From contig NZ_VSSR01000001.1 in assembly GCF_008123515.1 (NCBI RefSeq), positions 1 through 64,000 of the forward strand: DNA of 64,000 nt, written 5' to 3'. Position 1 is the first letter of the stretch. Every line of letters begins with the position of its first letter. Positions 62,778-64,000 of this stretch are shown piece after piece. The translations under genes were made by a program, and so were the position numbers. The notes beneath the pieces were generated by a model. The model was not told the DNA's origin. It saw only the letters and a list, made by a program, of their open reading frames with translations, and did not search any database. The DNA is from Bradyrhizobium cytisi. GTDB taxonomy: Bacteria; Pseudomonadota; Alphaproteobacteria; Rhizobiales; Xanthobacteraceae.

Positions 62778-62798
62778 ATGTGGGATTGTGTCCCACGT
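62778..62798. promoter_or_regulatory. Operator 2, in the DUF6502 promoter
   Basis: The second 21-base block has a perfect GTGGGA-N5-TCCCAC dyad at 62780-62796 with the same AT and GT flanks as operator 1, spaced 39 bases from it. It overlaps a rightward -35 (TTGTGT, 62786-62791) that pairs with TACAAT (62809-62814) across 17 bases; that promoter would start at about the DUF6502 ATG, giving a leaderless mRNA. Confidence 0.55.
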
Positions 62799-62820
62799 AT
62801 GGCGCGGGTACAATTCAGAC

Positions 62821-63720
62821 ATGAATGCCAGGTCCGGGCCCAAAGCGGCGGCTCCAGAGCCGAATGCCGCAGCAAAGCTGCACGCGCCGCTGGCGCGGCT
62901 GCTGCGCCCGCTCGTGCGGCTCTGTATCCGCACTGGCATGACCTTTCCGGCACTGGCGCAGCTGCTCCGCGAGCTCTTCGTCAACGTCGCCGAGCATGAT
63001 TTCGCGCTCGAGGGCAAGGAGCAGACCGACAGCCGCGTCAGCCTGCTCACCGGCATCCACCGCAAGGAGGTGGCGCGGCTGCGCGGCGCCGGCGCACCGG
63101 TGCACGAGACGCCGGCGGCGCTGTCGCTGACGAGCGCCGTGATCGCGCGCTGGCTCGCCGCGCCTGAGTTCACCGATGCGAGAGGCGAGCCGCTGGCCTT
63201 GCCGCGCACGGCCGGGGGCGATGCGCCGTCATTCGAGCAGCTCGTCGCCTCCGTCACCAAGGACGTGCGCCCGCGCGCGGTGCTCGACGAATGGGTCGAC
63301 CGCCAGCTCGTCACCATCAATGCGGCCGACGAGATCGAGCTGGTGGAGGCGGCTTTCGTCCCGAGTGGCGCGGACGACAGCAAGTGGCACTATCTCGGCC
63401 GCAATCTGCACGACCATATTGCGGCCGCCGCCGAAAACGTATCGGGGCCGGCGCCGCGCTTCCTCGAGCGCGCGGTGCATTACAACAACATCTCGCCGAA
63501 GCTTGCGAGGCGCCTCGAGGCACGCTCGCGCGAGCTCGCGATGGATGCGCTCAAGACCGCCAACCGCGAGGCCAATCGTGCGCTCACCAAGGACAAGGGC
63601 GGCGACGCGCGCTGGAATTTCGGCATCTACATCTACAGCGAAGACGCCGACGAGGATGGCGAGGCCAAGGACGTCAGCAAGGAAAACGGCAAGGATAATG
63701 GCAAAGAGGGCAGCTCCTGA
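62821..63720 (+). CDS. DUF6502 family protein, possible DNA-binding regulator
   Basis: 299 residues. The family signature is LRPLVRLCIRTGMTFPALAQLLRELFVNVAEHDF, then TDSRVSLLTGIHRKEVARLR, a middle domain with VIARWLAAPEFTDARGEPLALPR and SFEQLVASVTKDVRPRAVLDEWVDRQLV, and a Lys/Asp/Glu-rich tail. The first part reads like a helix-turn-helix (MTFPALAQLL and SRVSLLTGIHRKEV), so a role as transcription factor is an inference. It stands behind operator 2 and divergent from the polysaccharide operon. Its stop overlaps the next start (ATGA). Confidence 0.85.
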   Translation: MNARSGPKAAAPEPNAAAKLHAPLARLLRPLVRLCIRTGMTFPALAQLLRELFVNVAEHDFALEGKEQTDSRVSLLTGIHRKEVARLRGAGAPVHETPAALSLTSAVIARWLAAPEFTDARGEPLALPRTAGGDAPSFEQLVASVTKDVRPRAVLDEWVDRQLVTINAADEIELVEAAFVPSGADDSKWHYLGRNLHDHIAAAAENVSGPAPRFLERAVHYNNISPKLARRLEARSRELAMDALKTANREANRALTKDKGGDARWNFGIYIYSEDADEDGEAKDVSKENGKDNGKEGSS

Positions 63721-64000
63721 TGAGCCGGCCGCCGCTGATCTCCCGCCGATTGCTGCTGACCGGATTCTGGCTCGCCGGAACGGCGATCGCGCGTGCGCAG
63801 GTCAAGCGCGGCACCGATCAAGGCATCGGCGGCACCGGAATCACGCGCGGTGACGATCATGGCATCGGCGGCACCGGCATCGTCGGCGTGATCCAGCGTT
63901 TCGGCAGCATCTACGTCAATGGCGAGCGGGTCACCTATGCGAGCGACGTGCCGGTGCGCATCGACGGCGAGGCGGCGAGCCCGAAGGCGCTGCGCATCGG
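63720..64000 (+). CDS. DUF5666-type exported protein (3' end outside window)
   Basis: 93 residues are present. The N-terminus SRPPLISRRLLLTGFWLAG has a twin-arginine-like signal. After it come repeated GIGGTGI motifs (DQGIGGTGI, DHGIGGTGI) and VGVIQRFGSIYVNGERVTYASDVPVRIDG, the pattern of DUF5666 beta-strand units. It overlaps the DUF6502 stop by ATGA, so the two are translationally coupled and probably act together; function unknown. Confidence 0.75.
   Translation, partial: MSRPPLISRRLLLTGFWLAGTAIARAQVKRGTDQGIGGTGITRGDDHGIGGTGIVGVIQRFGSIYVNGERVTYASDVPVRIDGEAASPKALRI

Overview
The window reads as chromosomal DNA of an alphaproteobacterium in the Hyphomicrobiales, most likely Bradyrhizobium. 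The reasons are high G+C with strong third-position bias, long antisense shadow frames, a 1,255-residue cobalamin-dependent ribonucleotide reductase, an NDUFA12-type complex I subunit, BA14K, DUF1236 and DUF2155 envelope proteins, the gene string rne - amiC - mrcA - prfB, and a second string accC - accB - aroQ lying near aat and DUF2155. The genus is inferred from protein and gene-order resemblance, not from a database search. I saw no rRNA, intact tRNA, CRISPR array or complete insertion sequence.

Left part (1-12.8 kb). A gene entering from the left edge may encode an ADP-ribosyltransferase-fold protein, and its 5' end abuts a palindromic intergenic repeat. Next come a small tyrosine-repeat protein and nrdJ, which has a promoter and a candidate NrdR box. 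An EamA exporter follows, then a LysR regulator divergent from an apparent catabolic operon: CitMHS carboxylate transporter, AtuA-like protein, AtuA-C-like protein and a secreted 3-hydroxybutyrate-oligomer hydrolase.

Signalling and core metabolism (12.8-34 kb). There are two sensory operons whose kinases carry CHASE3-like sensor regions. One is a response regulator plus a hybrid kinase; the other is three genes joined by ATGA overlaps. They sit among a BA14K protein, NDUFA12, a DJ-1/GlxA divergent pair, a bile-acid-symporter-like carrier, DUF2155, aat, accC, accB, aroQ, a DUF1236 protein with a perfect EcfG-type promoter, a DsbA-like thioredoxin-fold protein, an M48 protease, an aminotransferase and bioY.

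Middle (34-44.6 kb). This holds dctA, a dehydrogenase divergent from an MmyB-type regulator with two direct-repeat operators, a TPR/heptosyltransferase-like gene broken by two compensating indels, and a catabolic cluster (FAD amino-acid dehydrogenase, MFS carrier, amidase) divergent from an XRE-cupin regulator.

Right part (44.6-64 kb). The RNA and cell-wall block is rne, a possible small RNA or attenuator, amiC, mrcA and prfB with its programmed frameshift, followed by a dehydrogenase, two EamA exporters and an orphan periplasmic binding protein. At the right edge a compact polysaccharide export operon encodes a 54-residue membrane protein, a glycosyltransferase fused to an ABC-2 permease, the partner ATPase and a second glycosyltransferase. 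It is divergent from a DUF6502-DUF5666 pair. Two near-identical 21-base operators lie in the shared promoter region, one exactly in the -35/-10 spacer of the operon promoter and the other over the -35 of the DUF6502 promoter. This fused export module and its control region are the most unusual part of the window.
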